Shown here: positions 32,244-40,383 of the stretch, piece by piece
Layout of the letters: the number at the start of each line of letters is the position of its first letter
Numbering within the stretch: the first letter of the stretch is position 1
Origin: Palsa-892 sp035295845
Lineage (GTDB): Bacteria > Pseudomonadota > Alphaproteobacteria > Rhizobiales > Xanthobacteraceae
Assembly (NCBI GenBank): GCA_035295845.1
Contig: DATGIF010000019.1
Location: 186,001-250,000 of the forward strand
Direction: 5' to 3'
Length of the DNA: 64,000 nt
Notes under the pieces: generated by a model
The model's database searches: none
What the model was told of the DNA's origin: nothing
The model's input: only the letters and a program-made list of their open reading frames with translations
Position numbers and translations under genes: made by a program

Positions 32244-32634
32244 AGTTTCGAGTAGTCCACTTTGGGAGGCAGCGATTTAGACTGTCACCAAAACGCGCTG
32301 AAATCTATGGATCAAAATCAATGCGAGCTTAAGGGCGCGATTTATCCTTTTGTTTTAAAAAATGTAGGCAAATCAAACCGCCGGCTTTCGTGGGTATTAG
32401 AACTCAATTCGTTACGGGCAATATGCAAACCGCTTTAGTGTCGGGGTCGCCTGCCAGTAGCGACTTCCTCAACAACGGCCTTCTAAGCCAATTCTCCGGA
32501 GGGGACGGCCGTCATGCTTACGGTCATGTGGTATTTTTGCGGCTTAGCTGGTCATCTTTTTGACGGCTACAATACGGAATTTGCCGGCCTCGCCGTCGCC
32601 TGTTGATTGCAACTGGTAAACAATATTGATCGCC
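32244..32634. other. AT-richer intergenic stretch before the TPR-CHAT gene
   Basis: About 390 nt without a convincing gene. The stretch 32325-32420 is clearly AT-richer than the host (TTTTAAAAAATG, then AATTCG) and probably contains the promoter of the TPR-CHAT gene, though I see no exact EcfG box or strong -35/-10 pair. No RNA gene recognised. Confidence 0.5.
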
Positions 32635-35616
32635 ATGAAATATGTTTTGACGACAGTGTTTGCGGCAGCGGTCATTGTGGCTGGGGTGAGCGCTGTCGTG
32701 GTGTTACCGACGGCATCATTTGCGCAGGGCGCTGATGAAGCCAGCAAGTTAGATGATCAAGCTGATGCGCTATACGAGAAAGGGCGCTACGCCGAAGCGG
32801 AGCCGCTATACAAGCGGTCGCTCGCAATTAGAGAAAAAGCTCTAGGTCCCGATCATCCGGATGTAGCCGCATCGCTCAACAATCTGGCGTTACTTTACGA
32901 TCAACAAGGCCGCCACGTTGACGCTGAGCCGCTCTACAAGAGAGCACTCGCGATCTGGGAGAAAACGCTGGGTCCCGATCATCCCGATGTCGCTACATCG
33001 TTGAACAATCTGGCGCTGCTTTACGATGCTCAAGGTCGCTACGCCGACGCCGAACCGCTCTACCGGCGCTCGCTGGCGATCAGAGAGAAAATTCTCGCTC
33101 CGGATGATCCGGATATAACTTACCTGCTAAACAATCTGGCGTTGCTTTATAAAAAACAGGGTCGTTATGCCGACGCTGAACCGCTCTATAAGAAAACACT
33201 GGCGATTTTCGAAACGCTTGGTTCCGAACATCCCAGTGTCGCGGTAGCATTGAATAATCTGGCCGCGCTTTATGACAGCGAGGATCGTTACGCCGACGCC
33301 GAGCCGTTTTATAGGCGATCGCTGGCGATTTTCGAAAAGGCGCTCGGTCCGGAACACCCCAATGTCGCGACTGCGCTGAATAATCTGGCGGCGCTTTACG
33401 AGAGCGAAGGTCGTTACGCCGACGCCGAGCTGCTCCACAAGCGATCGCTGGCAATCAGAGAAAGAGCGCTCGGCGCCGAACATCCAGATGTGGCGACATC
33501 GCTGAACAATCTGGCGAACCTTTACAATAGTCAGGGCCGTTATGCCGACGCCGAGCCGTTTTATAGGCGATCACTGGCGATTGTGGAGAAGGCGCTCGGT
33601 CCCGAACATCCGGATTTGGCTACGCTGCTGAACAATCTGGCGTTTAATTACTATAGCCAGGGCCGCTATGCCGATGCCGAGCCGCTCTACAAGCGATCGC
33701 TGGCGATCAGAAAAAAAGCATTCGGTGCCGAACATCCGGATGTAGCCCAGTCGCTGAACAATCTGGCGTTACTTTATAAGTCTCAAGGCCGCTACGCTGA
33801 AGCCAAGCCGCTCTACGAGCAAGCGCAGGCGATTTTCGAAAAGGCGCTCGGTCCCGAAAATTCCAATGTCGCAACGTCGCTGCACAATCTAGTGGACCTT
33901 TACAATAACCAGAGCCGTTACGCCGATGCTTTACCGATTGTCAGGCGCGCAATCGCCAGCCGTCAGGCCAAAAAGTTGAGCACGTTTCCTGCTCTCATCG
34001 GCGCGGAAAAATCCAATCTCATCGATCAGAAACAATCTTTCGCCGATAGTTATAACGTACTTCAGTTCACATCGTCGTCGGCTGCGGCCGAAGCGGTAAC
34101 CAAGCTTGCACAGCGGTTTGCAGCGGGAACGAGCGAACTCGCAACGCTAGTTCGCAAAGACCAGGACCTGAGTGCCGAGGACGGGAGGGTCGACAAAGCA
34201 ATCATCGCCGCCGTATCAAAAGCTCCGAACGAGCGAAATCAGATTGCCGAGGACCAACTGCGTAAACGGCTTGCCGATATCAAGACCGCACGTGATGAAA
34301 TCCAGTTGGTGTTGAGCCGGAAGTTTCCCGATTACATTGCGTTGGCGAAACCGCAGCCGCTGACGCTTCAGGATACGCAGAATCTGCTCGCTGACGACGA
34401 GGCGATCGTTGCTTTCGATATCGGCGATATGAACAGTTACGTTTGGGTCGTGACCAGAACCGACGGCTTCTGGACCGAGATCCCGACGACGACGAAAGCG
34501 CTCAATGAACAAGTTCAGCAATTGCGCCAGTCGCTGACATCCGGAACGAACAAGCCCTACGATGCAGCTCTCGCTTACAAAGTCTACCAAGCGACGTTCG
34601 GGCCGATAGCTCCCAAAATTGCGGGTAAGAAAAGACTGTCGATCGTCGCCAACGGCGCGCTGACATCGATCCCGTTCGCGGTGTTGGTCACCGCCGATCC
34701 GTCAGGCAAATCTCTCAAAGACGCCGACTGGCTGATCAAATCCTACGCCGTCACCGTCATTCCATCCATCTACAGCCTGAAGACGATGCGGGCACAGGGC
34801 TCTACATCAAACGCACCTAAACCGATGATCGCTTTTGCCGATCCTGTGTTCTCAAAAGCAGCACGGAAGGAAGCTCAAGCACAGCAAGTTGCGCTACGAA
34901 GTCTACCGTCGCTCTATCAAGGCGCGCAGATCGACATTAAGTCTCTCGGCGAGATGCTGCCTCCATTGCCTGGAACCCGAAACGAGGTCCAGGCGATTGG
35001 CAAGGAACTTGGCGTCGGTTCTGCAGACCTCAAACTTGGTCTCGATGCTACCGAGACCGTCGTCAAGCAGTCGAAGCTCGACCAGTACAAAATCGTCTAT
35101 TTTGCCACGCACGGGTTGGTGTCGGGGGAGTTAGAACGGTTCAGTAAAGTGAAAGCTGAACCCGCTCTTGTTCTGACAATTCCCGATAATCCAACAGAGC
35201 TTGATGATGGGCTTCTGCAGGCGAGTGAAATTGCAGAGCTGAAACTGAATGCGGACTGGGCAGTGCTCTCGGCGTGTAATACGGCGTCAGCGGACGCCGT
35301 TGGAGCGGAGGCGCTATCGGGGTTGGCTCGGGCGTTTCTCTATGCCGGTGCTAGATCGCTGATTGTCTCGCATTGGGAGGTGGATGATCAGGTGACCGCC
35401 AATCTGATGACAAAGATATTTCTGCTGATGAAGAACAATCCAAAACTATCGCATGGAGAAGCACTCCAGCAGGCAATGCTGGCAATCATCGAGAACGTTG
35501 CTTCGGCATCGTCGGAAGCCCGTGGGCTCATACAGCCAGAAGCTCAAGAGGCTGCATTTCATCCACGCCTGTGGGCACCGTTTGTAGTGGTCGGAGAGCC
35601 CGCAAAGCAACGATGA
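32635..35616 (+). CDS. TPR-CHAT caspase-fold protein, exported
   Basis: A 993-residue protein. A signal peptide (VLTTVFAAAVIVAGVSAVVV, then ASFAQG) precedes nine full and one partial 42-residue TPR units of the kinesin-light-chain type (residues about 50-440). A helical linker leads to a C-terminal CHAT domain (about 660-990) with both caspase-like catalytic residues: His826 in YFATHGLVSGE and Cys881 in LSACNTASA, and a typical HWEVDDQVT closing motif. CHAT proteases with TPR partners act in gasdermin and Craspase-type defence when cytosolic; here the signal peptide argues for an envelope location. Base use is lower in GC than surrounding genes, fitting horizontal transfer. Confidence 0.9.
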   Translation: MKYVLTTVFAAAVIVAGVSAVVVLPTASFAQGADEASKLDDQADALYEKGRYAEAEPLYKRSLAIREKALGPDHPDVAASLNNLALLYDQQGRHVDAEPLYKRALAIWEKTLGPDHPDVATSLNNLALLYDAQGRYADAEPLYRRSLAIREKILAPDDPDITYLLNNLALLYKKQGRYADAEPLYKKTLAIFETLGSEHPSVAVALNNLAALYDSEDRYADAEPFYRRSLAIFEKALGPEHPNVATALNNLAALYESEGRYADAELLHKRSLAIRERALGAEHPDVATSLNNLANLYNSQGRYADAEPFYRRSLAIVEKALGPEHPDLATLLNNLAFNYYSQGRYADAEPLYKRSLAIRKKAFGAEHPDVAQSLNNLALLYKSQGRYAEAKPLYEQAQAIFEKALGPENSNVATSLHNLVDLYNNQSRYADALPIVRRAIASRQAKKLSTFPALIGAEKSNLIDQKQSFADSYNVLQFTSSSAAAEAVTKLAQRFAAGTSELATLVRKDQDLSAEDGRVDKAIIAAVSKAPNERNQIAEDQLRKRLADIKTARDEIQLVLSRKFPDYIALAKPQPLTLQDTQNLLADDEAIVAFDIGDMNSYVWVVTRTDGFWTEIPTTTKALNEQVQQLRQSLTSGTNKPYDAALAYKVYQATFGPIAPKIAGKKRLSIVANGALTSIPFAVLVTADPSGKSLKDADWLIKSYAVTVIPSIYSLKTMRAQGSTSNAPKPMIAFADPVFSKAARKEAQAQQVALRSLPSLYQGAQIDIKSLGEMLPPLPGTRNEVQAIGKELGVGSADLKLGLDATETVVKQSKLDQYKIVYFATHGLVSGELERFSKVKAEPALVLTIPDNPTELDDGLLQASEIAELKLNADWAVLSACNTASADAVGAEALSGLARAFLYAGARSLIVSHWEVDDQVTANLMTKIFLLMKNNPKLSHGEALQQAMLAIIENVASASSEARGLIQPEAQEAAFHPRLWAPFVVVGEPAKQR
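32782..33912 (+). repeat. Nine tandem 42-codon TPR units
   Basis: Units of 126 nt (one of 123) each encode GRYADAEPLYKRSLAI... and ...HPDVATSLNNLALLY. High similarity between units (for example GCCGACGCCGAGCC recurs) suggests expansion by recombination; repeat number may vary between strains. Confidence 0.85.
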
Positions 35617-35637
35617 AATCGATCTGGAATTGCTCAC

Positions 35638-35673
35638 GAGTGTCCGCTTTGGGTCATTAGCAGACATTCGGTG
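35638..35673. repeat. Palindromic intergenic repeat, copy C
   Basis: TGTCCGCT / AGCAGACA (7 of 8 pair) around TTGGGTCATT, shortly after the TPR-CHAT stop. Read on the minus strand it gives the spurious peptide start MSANDPKRTL, which I recall as a recurrent false protein from an interspersed repeat in Bradyrhizobium-like genomes. Confidence 0.5.
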
Positions 35674-35806
35674 ATGCCCGCACCCCCGCCTCGGGGGAGC
35701 ATCCTGGCGGGGCGCTTGGGTATTGGGAACGGCTCAACACCCGGCGCGGCGGACATAGGCTACGATCTGTTATCGTGGGTACTCGGCCGTGGATGGGAGG
35801 GCTAAC

Positions 35807-36325
35807 GTGGACGCGTCAGGTTATCTCTACGCAATTGCAGCCGTCGGTATGTCGTTCGCCGGTTTGTCAGTCCTGACAATGATCCTCGGGCAAATGCTCG
35901 GCGGGCAGATGAACAAGTTCGACGGCTTCGTTGCACGCAGCTGGGTTCAATTGGGATTTATGATTACATTCGGCTCAATCCTGCCACCGCTGTTGGGATT
36001 GTTTGAAGTCTCGGCCCTAATGATTTGGCGCATTTCAAGTGGCTTGATGGCGATTATTCTCGGTAGCTGGGCGTTGACATTCCCACGGCGCCGCTATGCG
36101 GTGAAGGCAACGCCTTTGCCTATGCCGGTGATAATTTTCTGCGCGGCTATGGATTTCGTGGCGCTCGCACTCGCGGCGGATGCGATCGCGGTGCCCGTCA
36201 AACGCGTAGCGGGGGTTTATGCCGCATCGGTAACTGCAATACTTGTTGGCGCCGCGATGTTGTTCCTGTTCGCATTCGTGCATTGGTACGAGGCACTACT
36301 TGGTGACGATAAGCCGAAAGCGTAA
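35807..36325 (+). CDS. Multi-span membrane protein, unknown (island)
   Basis: A 172-residue protein with about five membrane spans (from the chosen start roughly residues 5-27, 42-62, 66-88, 101-124 and 134-160). The start is a GTG with an ideal GGGAGGG seven nt upstream; another GTG six codons earlier has none. No family recognised. It lies between the TPR-CHAT gene and tRNA-Pro inside the candidate island; whether it works with the proteases (for example as a membrane target or pore) is unknown. Confidence 0.6.
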   Translation: MDASGYLYAIAAVGMSFAGLSVLTMILGQMLGGQMNKFDGFVARSWVQLGFMITFGSILPPLLGLFEVSALMIWRISSGLMAIILGSWALTFPRRRYAVKATPLPMPVIIFCAAMDFVALALAADAIAVPVKRVAGVYAASVTAILVGAAMLFLFAFVHWYEALLGDDKPKA

Positions 36326-36472
36326 TCGCTGGTGGCGATGGGAGCGCGAATCCAGCTGCCGGAACATGCGGCGAACAGGTTGTGGGATTTTTTGTGGGAC
36401 TTTCGGCGCTCTTTAGAGGACTTTGTCTCTCCTACGTTCTCTTCTGCCGATTAGGGATCGAAAACCGCGCCC

Positions 36473-36502
36473 AAAAAATATCTGTGTTTTCAGAATGATA
36501 TT
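36473..36502 (-). terminator. Possible terminator for tRNA-Pro
   Basis: On the minus strand AATATC and GATATT (36502-36497 and 36482-36477) can pair, followed by a TTTT run, directly after the tRNA CCA. The stem is short and AT-rich. Confidence 0.4.
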
Positions 36503-36579
36503 GGTCGGAGCGGCGGGATTCGAACCCGCGACCCCTAGTCCCCCAGACTAGTGCGCTAACCGGGCTGCGCCACGCTCCG
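36502..36579 (-). tRNA. tRNA-Pro(GGG)
   Basis: A full cloverleaf can be drawn: acceptor CGGAGCG/CGCTCCG, D-arm GCGC/GCGC with loop AGCCCGGTTA, anticodon arm CTAGT-CTGGGGG-ACTAG with anticodon GGG, T-arm GCGGG-TTCGAAT-CCCGC, discriminator A and an encoded CCA (36502-36504). This decodes CCC as proline. Its 3' part is duplicated at 29918-29947, marking it as a likely integration site. Confidence 0.95.
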
Positions 36580-36588
36580 ACGGGCGCG

Positions 36589-36617
36589 ACTATAGGTGCG
36601 CCCCCCAGCGCGCGCAA
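36589..36617 (-). promoter_or_regulatory. Promoter of tRNA-Pro
   Basis: On the minus strand TTGCGC (36617-36612), a 17-nt spacer and TATAGT (36594-36589) end 9 nt before the tRNA 5' end, matching a housekeeping sigma-70 promoter. Confidence 0.6.
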
Positions 36618-36719
36618 CGCGGAAAACCGTTTTCCCGCCGGGCGTTAGGCTTAGTCGCGGGCTTTGAGGGTGCCTTAAGCTTTGGCGGGCTACGGTCGCG
36701 GAAAATCGCGAGGAAGCCG

Positions 36720-37517
36720 ATGTCCGTCGAGACCAAAGAACGTTCCGTCGCCGCTACGCCTGTGCGCGCCCGCGCATCTTCGTTGCGCGAAGCGCTTGCG
36801 CCGCTCGGGATCGAACACAACGAAGCCTGGGCATGGGCGAATTACGAGCGCGTGGTGCGCGAGCTCGTTTCGGCCTTCGGCGCCAGGCGCCTGATCGAGA
36901 TCGGCGGCGGCCGCGATCCCTTGTTCAGCCGCGCGTCGCTCGCCGAATTGGGCGCCGAGCTCACGGTCAACGACATTTCCTCGGTCGAGCTTGCGACGCT
37001 TCCCGCCGGCTACCGCACCGCCTGCTTCGATATCGCGGGCACGCTCACGCCGGAGGAAATCGCGCGCGGCGGCTATGATCTCGCGTTCTCGCGCATGGTG
37101 TTCGAGCACGTCGCCGACGGCAAGCGCGCGTGGGAAAATCTCTTCCGGCTCTTGGCGCCCGGCGGTGTCGGGCTTGCCTTCGTGCCGACGCTCTACGCGT
37201 TTCCGTTCGTGGTGAACTGGCTCTTGCCCGACGATTTTGCCGCAAAAATCGTCAAGCTCGTCTACAAAAACCGCACCGATCACGAGGATCCGGTTTTTCC
37301 GGCGCGGTATAGCTGGACGGTGGCGAGCGAGAAAAAGCTCGCGCCCATGCTTTCAGCAATCGGCTATCGCGACGTGAAGGTGGTGCCGTTCTACGGCCAC
37401 GGCTACTACCAGCCGTTTCCGTTTCTGCGCGACATTCACGCGAAATTCACGGCGCTCGCGCGCGATCGCGACTGGCGGTTCTTCGCGAGCTACGCCTATA
37501 TCGCCGCGCGCAAGTGA
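36720..37517 (+). CDS. Class I SAM-dependent methyltransferase
   Basis: A 265-residue enzyme. The SAM-binding motif I is RRLIEIGGGRDPLFS (about residues 56-70), motif II region ELTVNDISSVEL (acidic Asp-Ile-Ser), and the FSRMVFEHVADGKRAWENLF segment with LLAPGGVGLAFVP is the usual motif IV/V area of small-molecule methyltransferases. Placed beside an O-antigen ligase-like gene (convergent, 22-nt overlap), it may methylate a sugar or lipid carrier of the exopolysaccharide, but it could be unrelated. GAGGAAG precedes the ATG. Confidence 0.85.
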   Translation: MSVETKERSVAATPVRARASSLREALAPLGIEHNEAWAWANYERVVRELVSAFGARRLIEIGGGRDPLFSRASLAELGAELTVNDISSVELATLPAGYRTACFDIAGTLTPEEIARGGYDLAFSRMVFEHVADGKRAWENLFRLLAPGGVGLAFVPTLYAFPFVVNWLLPDDFAAKIVKLVYKNRTDHEDPVFPARYSWTVASEKKLAPMLSAIGYRDVKVVPFYGHGYYQPFPFLRDIHAKFTALARDRDWRFFASYAYIAARK

Positions 37518-38749
37518 GCGCGCTCCTCGTTGAGCGTCGCGACCACCAGCCCCCAGACAATCGCCATCAGCACGTAATAATGCCGCCAGTGGTCGGTATC
37601 GACCACGAAGCCCTCGAACACGACGCCGGTATAGGCCGCGAGCGCCGCGATGAAATAGGGCTGCCATGGCGTGCGCTTGAGCACGTTGGCGTAGCCCGCC
37701 CATAAGGTGACGATCACGAGGATCGCGTAGGCGATTCCGCCGATCCAGCCATAGGACGCGAACGCGTTCAGATAAACGTCGTGCGGGTCCTGGTCGTAAT
37801 AAATGTGGAATTGATACGGGCCAAATCCGTTCGGCCGCTCCAATAGCGCGGGAATGCTCTCCTGCTGCTTGGTGAAGCGGCCGGCGTCGCCGACGTCATA
37901 TTCCTGGATGAGGCTCGCGCGTTCCTTGAACACGTTGCCGATATTGCCGACGGAGAGCATTCCGGCGAGGAGCGCGCCGACGCCGATCACCGTCAGCACG
38001 CTGAAGCTCGCGAGCCGCGTGCGGAAACGGGCGCTGGGGCTCGCAACGAACATCAACGCCACCATGAGGATCGCGGAAAAGACGAAATGCGCCCAGGCGG
38101 CGCGCGAGAACGAAAGCAGGAGCGCCACCAGGATCGTCAGCGCCGCCGCGACGTGGCGCAGCTTCACGCCCTTGATCAGAATGCCCTGGATCAGGAACAA
38201 GAGCGGCAGGATGAGATAGGGCCCGAAGACGTTGGGGTCCTTGAAGGTGGCCTTGGCGCGATTGTAGCGGGTGAAATTGTCCCAGGCGCCCGGAAAGAGA
38301 TCGAAATAGCCGACAATGCCGATGATCGCGGCGATCACCGCGGCGAGAATATAGGCTTTGCGCAGGGTCTCGAGCCGGTTGACGCTGTCGTTGGCGACGA
38401 TGCAGGCGAAGACGATCGCGGTCATCGCCATGTAGAACGAGATCACCATGAACATCACGGCGTCGCGGTCGTAGATCACCGGCACCAGCGCCACCAGCCC
38501 GCTCACGTTCCAGATCAGAAGCAACATCAGCGGGAACATGATCTTGCGGTCGATCGTCACCTTGGCCGCGAGTGCGCCCAAGGCGAGGAGGCCGACCGCG
38601 AATTCATAGGGCGAGGGCTCGAAGAAGACGAACGGGCTTCCGAGCATCGCCGCGAAAATCAGGAGATGCAGGAGCCGGTTCGCAAGCTGGCGGTAGCCGG
38701 CGCGAGGTGCGGCGCTGGTCGCCGGGGGAAATTCCGAGGCCGTGCTCAA
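37496..38749 (-). CDS. O-antigen ligase / Wzy-like polymerase membrane protein
   Basis: A 417-residue protein with about ten membrane spans and a large periplasmic loop (SLIQEYDVGDAGRFTKQQES, RPNGFGPYQFHIYYDQDPHDVYLNAF), matching the O-antigen ligase/Wzy family, which joins polysaccharide chains or units on the outer face of the inner membrane. The conserved loop His-Asp pair (DPHDVYLNAF) is present. The start is taken as a TTG that overlaps the stop of the upstream glycosyl-phosphotransferase gene (TTGA), giving translational coupling. Its 3' end overlaps the methyltransferase end. Confidence 0.86.
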   Translation of the reverse strand: MSTASEFPPATSAAPRAGYRQLANRLLHLLIFAAMLGSPFVFFEPSPYEFAVGLLALGALAAKVTIDRKIMFPLMLLLIWNVSGLVALVPVIYDRDAVMFMVISFYMAMTAIVFACIVANDSVNRLETLRKAYILAAVIAAIIGIVGYFDLFPGAWDNFTRYNRAKATFKDPNVFGPYLILPLLFLIQGILIKGVKLRHVAAALTILVALLLSFSRAAWAHFVFSAILMVALMFVASPSARFRTRLASFSVLTVIGVGALLAGMLSVGNIGNVFKERASLIQEYDVGDAGRFTKQQESIPALLERPNGFGPYQFHIYYDQDPHDVYLNAFASYGWIGGIAYAILVIVTLWAGYANVLKRTPWQPYFIAALAAYTGVVFEGFVVDTDHWRHYYVLMAIVWGLVVATLNEERAHLRAAI

Positions 38750-40293
38750 TAGGCGTTCTCGGTGGCAAACAGCGCGAACGGCGTGCGCGCGAGAATGTAG
38801 CAATCGAACAGCACCGACCAGTTCTCGATGTAGTAGAGGTCGTGTTCGACGCGGCGCTGGATCTTTTCGCTGGTGTCGGTCTCGCCGCGCCAGCCGTTGA
38901 TCTGCGCCCAGCCGGTGATCCCCGGCTTCACGCGGTGACGCGCGAAATAGCCGTCGACCACCTCGTCATAGAGCTGGTTCTCGGCCTTGGCGTGGAGCGC
39001 GTGCGGGCGCGGGCCGACGAGCGAAAGATCGCCTTTGATCGCGACGTTGATCAGCTGCGGCAGTTCATCGAGGCTGAGCCTGCGCAGCAGGCGGCCGACG
39101 CGGGTTACGCGCGGATCGTCCTTGGTCACGAGCTTCGCTGCCGTGGCGTCGGTTTGATCCACATACATCGAGCGGAACTTGAACACCTCGATCAGTTCGT
39201 TGTTGAAGCCGTAGCGTTTCTGCCTGAAGAAAACGGGCCCGCGGCTGTCGAGCTTGATCGCGATCGCGCAGACAGCCATCACCGGCAGCGCGGCGATCAG
39301 GAGAAGCCAGCCGACGATGCGGTCGAACAGCCATTTCGCCACGTAATTCCAGTCGGCGATGGGCCGGTCGAGCACGTCGAGCACTGGCACATTGCCGATA
39401 TAGGAGTAGGCGCGCGGCCGGAAGCGCAGCCGGCTCGTATGCGCGGCGAGGCGGATGTCGACCGGCAGCACCCAAAGCTTGCGCACCATCTGCAGGACGC
39501 GCTCTTCCGCCGTGATCGGGAGCGAAACGAGAAGAAGGTCGATGCGGGTGCGGCGGGCGAATTCGACGAGATCGTCGACGGTGCCGAGCTTCGATTGCCC
39601 CGCGACGGTGGGCGGGGAACGCTCGTCGCCGCGGTCGTCGAACACGCCGCGGATCAAGAGATCGGAATCGCGCTGGGCGTCGAGGGCGCGGATGAGGTCC
39701 TCGCCGGCGCGGCCGCCGCCGACAATCACGGTGCGGCGCACGAGCCTGCCTTCGCGCGTCCAGTGGCGCACGAGCCCGGAGAGGAAGAGGCGGCCGGCAT
39801 AGAGAAAGAGGAGCACGCTGCCGAACCAGGTGGCGGCCCAGATGCGGGAAAAATCCCCCTCCGGCCGCACGAAGAAGGCGATCGCCGCGGAGAAGAGCAG
39901 CACCGCGCACCAGATCAGTCCGACCCGGCTCAACTGCTCGACGCGGGTGCGGAGCGAAGCGACGCTGTAGAGATCGGAGAGCTGAAAGATCGTAACGGTC
40001 GCGACGGAAATGCCGCTGATCGCGAAGATATAGCGCCAGGAGAGCGGCTCGTGCGGGTGCACGTAGCCGTGGAAGATCAGAAGCCCGAGCCCGGCGATGG
40101 CGACGAATTCGTAGAGACGCACGATGCCGGAAAGCACCACGGCGGAGACCGCGGGCGGCACCGGCTCGGCGGCGATCATGCGCGCGAGCTTGCCGAGCTC
40201 GCGCGGACTGTCGGCCGCCCGGCCCGCGGCCGCAACGGCCACGCGACGGCCGCTCTTCCGGCGCGCAAGCTTGCTGGTGTCGAGTTCCATCAT
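38746..40293 (-). CDS. Undecaprenyl-phosphate sugar-1-phosphate transferase (WcaJ/ExoY type)
   Basis: A 515-residue initiating enzyme that puts the first sugar phosphate onto undecaprenyl phosphate. An N-terminal membrane domain (four spans) and a Rossmann-like CoA-binding-type domain (VIVGGGRAGEDLIRALDA) precede the C-terminal catalytic domain: KLDSRGPVFFRQKRYGFNN, VFKFRSMYVD, LRRLSLDELPQLINV, GDLSLVGPRPHA and KPGITGWAQINGWRGETDT. It is the first gene of a coupled pair with the Wzy-like gene and starts a capsule or exopolysaccharide pathway. Confidence 0.95.
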   Translation of the reverse strand: MMELDTSKLARRKSGRRVAVAAAGRAADSPRELGKLARMIAAEPVPPAVSAVVLSGIVRLYEFVAIAGLGLLIFHGYVHPHEPLSWRYIFAISGISVATVTIFQLSDLYSVASLRTRVEQLSRVGLIWCAVLLFSAAIAFFVRPEGDFSRIWAATWFGSVLLFLYAGRLFLSGLVRHWTREGRLVRRTVIVGGGRAGEDLIRALDAQRDSDLLIRGVFDDRGDERSPPTVAGQSKLGTVDDLVEFARRTRIDLLLVSLPITAEERVLQMVRKLWVLPVDIRLAAHTSRLRFRPRAYSYIGNVPVLDVLDRPIADWNYVAKWLFDRIVGWLLLIAALPVMAVCAIAIKLDSRGPVFFRQKRYGFNNELIEVFKFRSMYVDQTDATAAKLVTKDDPRVTRVGRLLRRLSLDELPQLINVAIKGDLSLVGPRPHALHAKAENQLYDEVVDGYFARHRVKPGITGWAQINGWRGETDTSEKIQRRVEHDLYYIENWSVLFDCYILARTPFALFATENAY

Positions 40294-40383
40294 GGGGCTG
40301 CCGAGATAGGGCGCTTCCGCGGCAATCTGAAGTAAGCCGGCAGAAGTTAGGGGGAATTTCTGTCGGAAGGTTTAATGAAAGCG

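Larger units (their letters stand above)
29918..36535. mobile_element. Candidate genomic island integrated at tRNA-Pro, flanked by a 30-bp direct repeat
   Basis: The 3' 30 nt of tRNA-Pro(GGG) at 36506-36535 recur at 29918-29947 in the same orientation with 28 of 30 bases identical. The complete tRNA lies on the minus strand with its 3' end facing the segment, and the partial copy lies at the far end: exactly the layout left when an element inserts at a tRNA 3' end. The 6.6 kb between carry a caspase-like/Sel1 gene, a small helical protein, a TPR-CHAT gene of visibly lower GC and different codon use, a membrane protein, and palindromic repeats. No integrase or transposase remains, so it would be a decayed or helper-dependent island. 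The boundaries and mobility are inference. Confidence 0.55.

Noticed and set aside
32782..33912. CRISPR-like regular repeats
   Set aside because: The 126-nt period is coding TPR sequence in one open frame with no spacers.
35446..35667. Minus-strand peptide starting MSANDPKRTL
   Set aside because: Derived from the palindromic repeat C plus antisense of the CHAT gene; recognised as a recurrent spurious annotation.
29306..35759. 11-bp direct repeat GCGGACATAGG at 29306 and 35749 as island ends
   Set aside because: Short, part of the same GCGGACAT repeat family, and not placed at the tRNA; the 30-bp tRNA repeat is far better.
38572..40335. 587-residue plus-strand frame opposite the sugar-phosphate transferase
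   Set aside because: No domain pattern, biased composition, and the minus frame is an unmistakable WcaJ-type enzyme.
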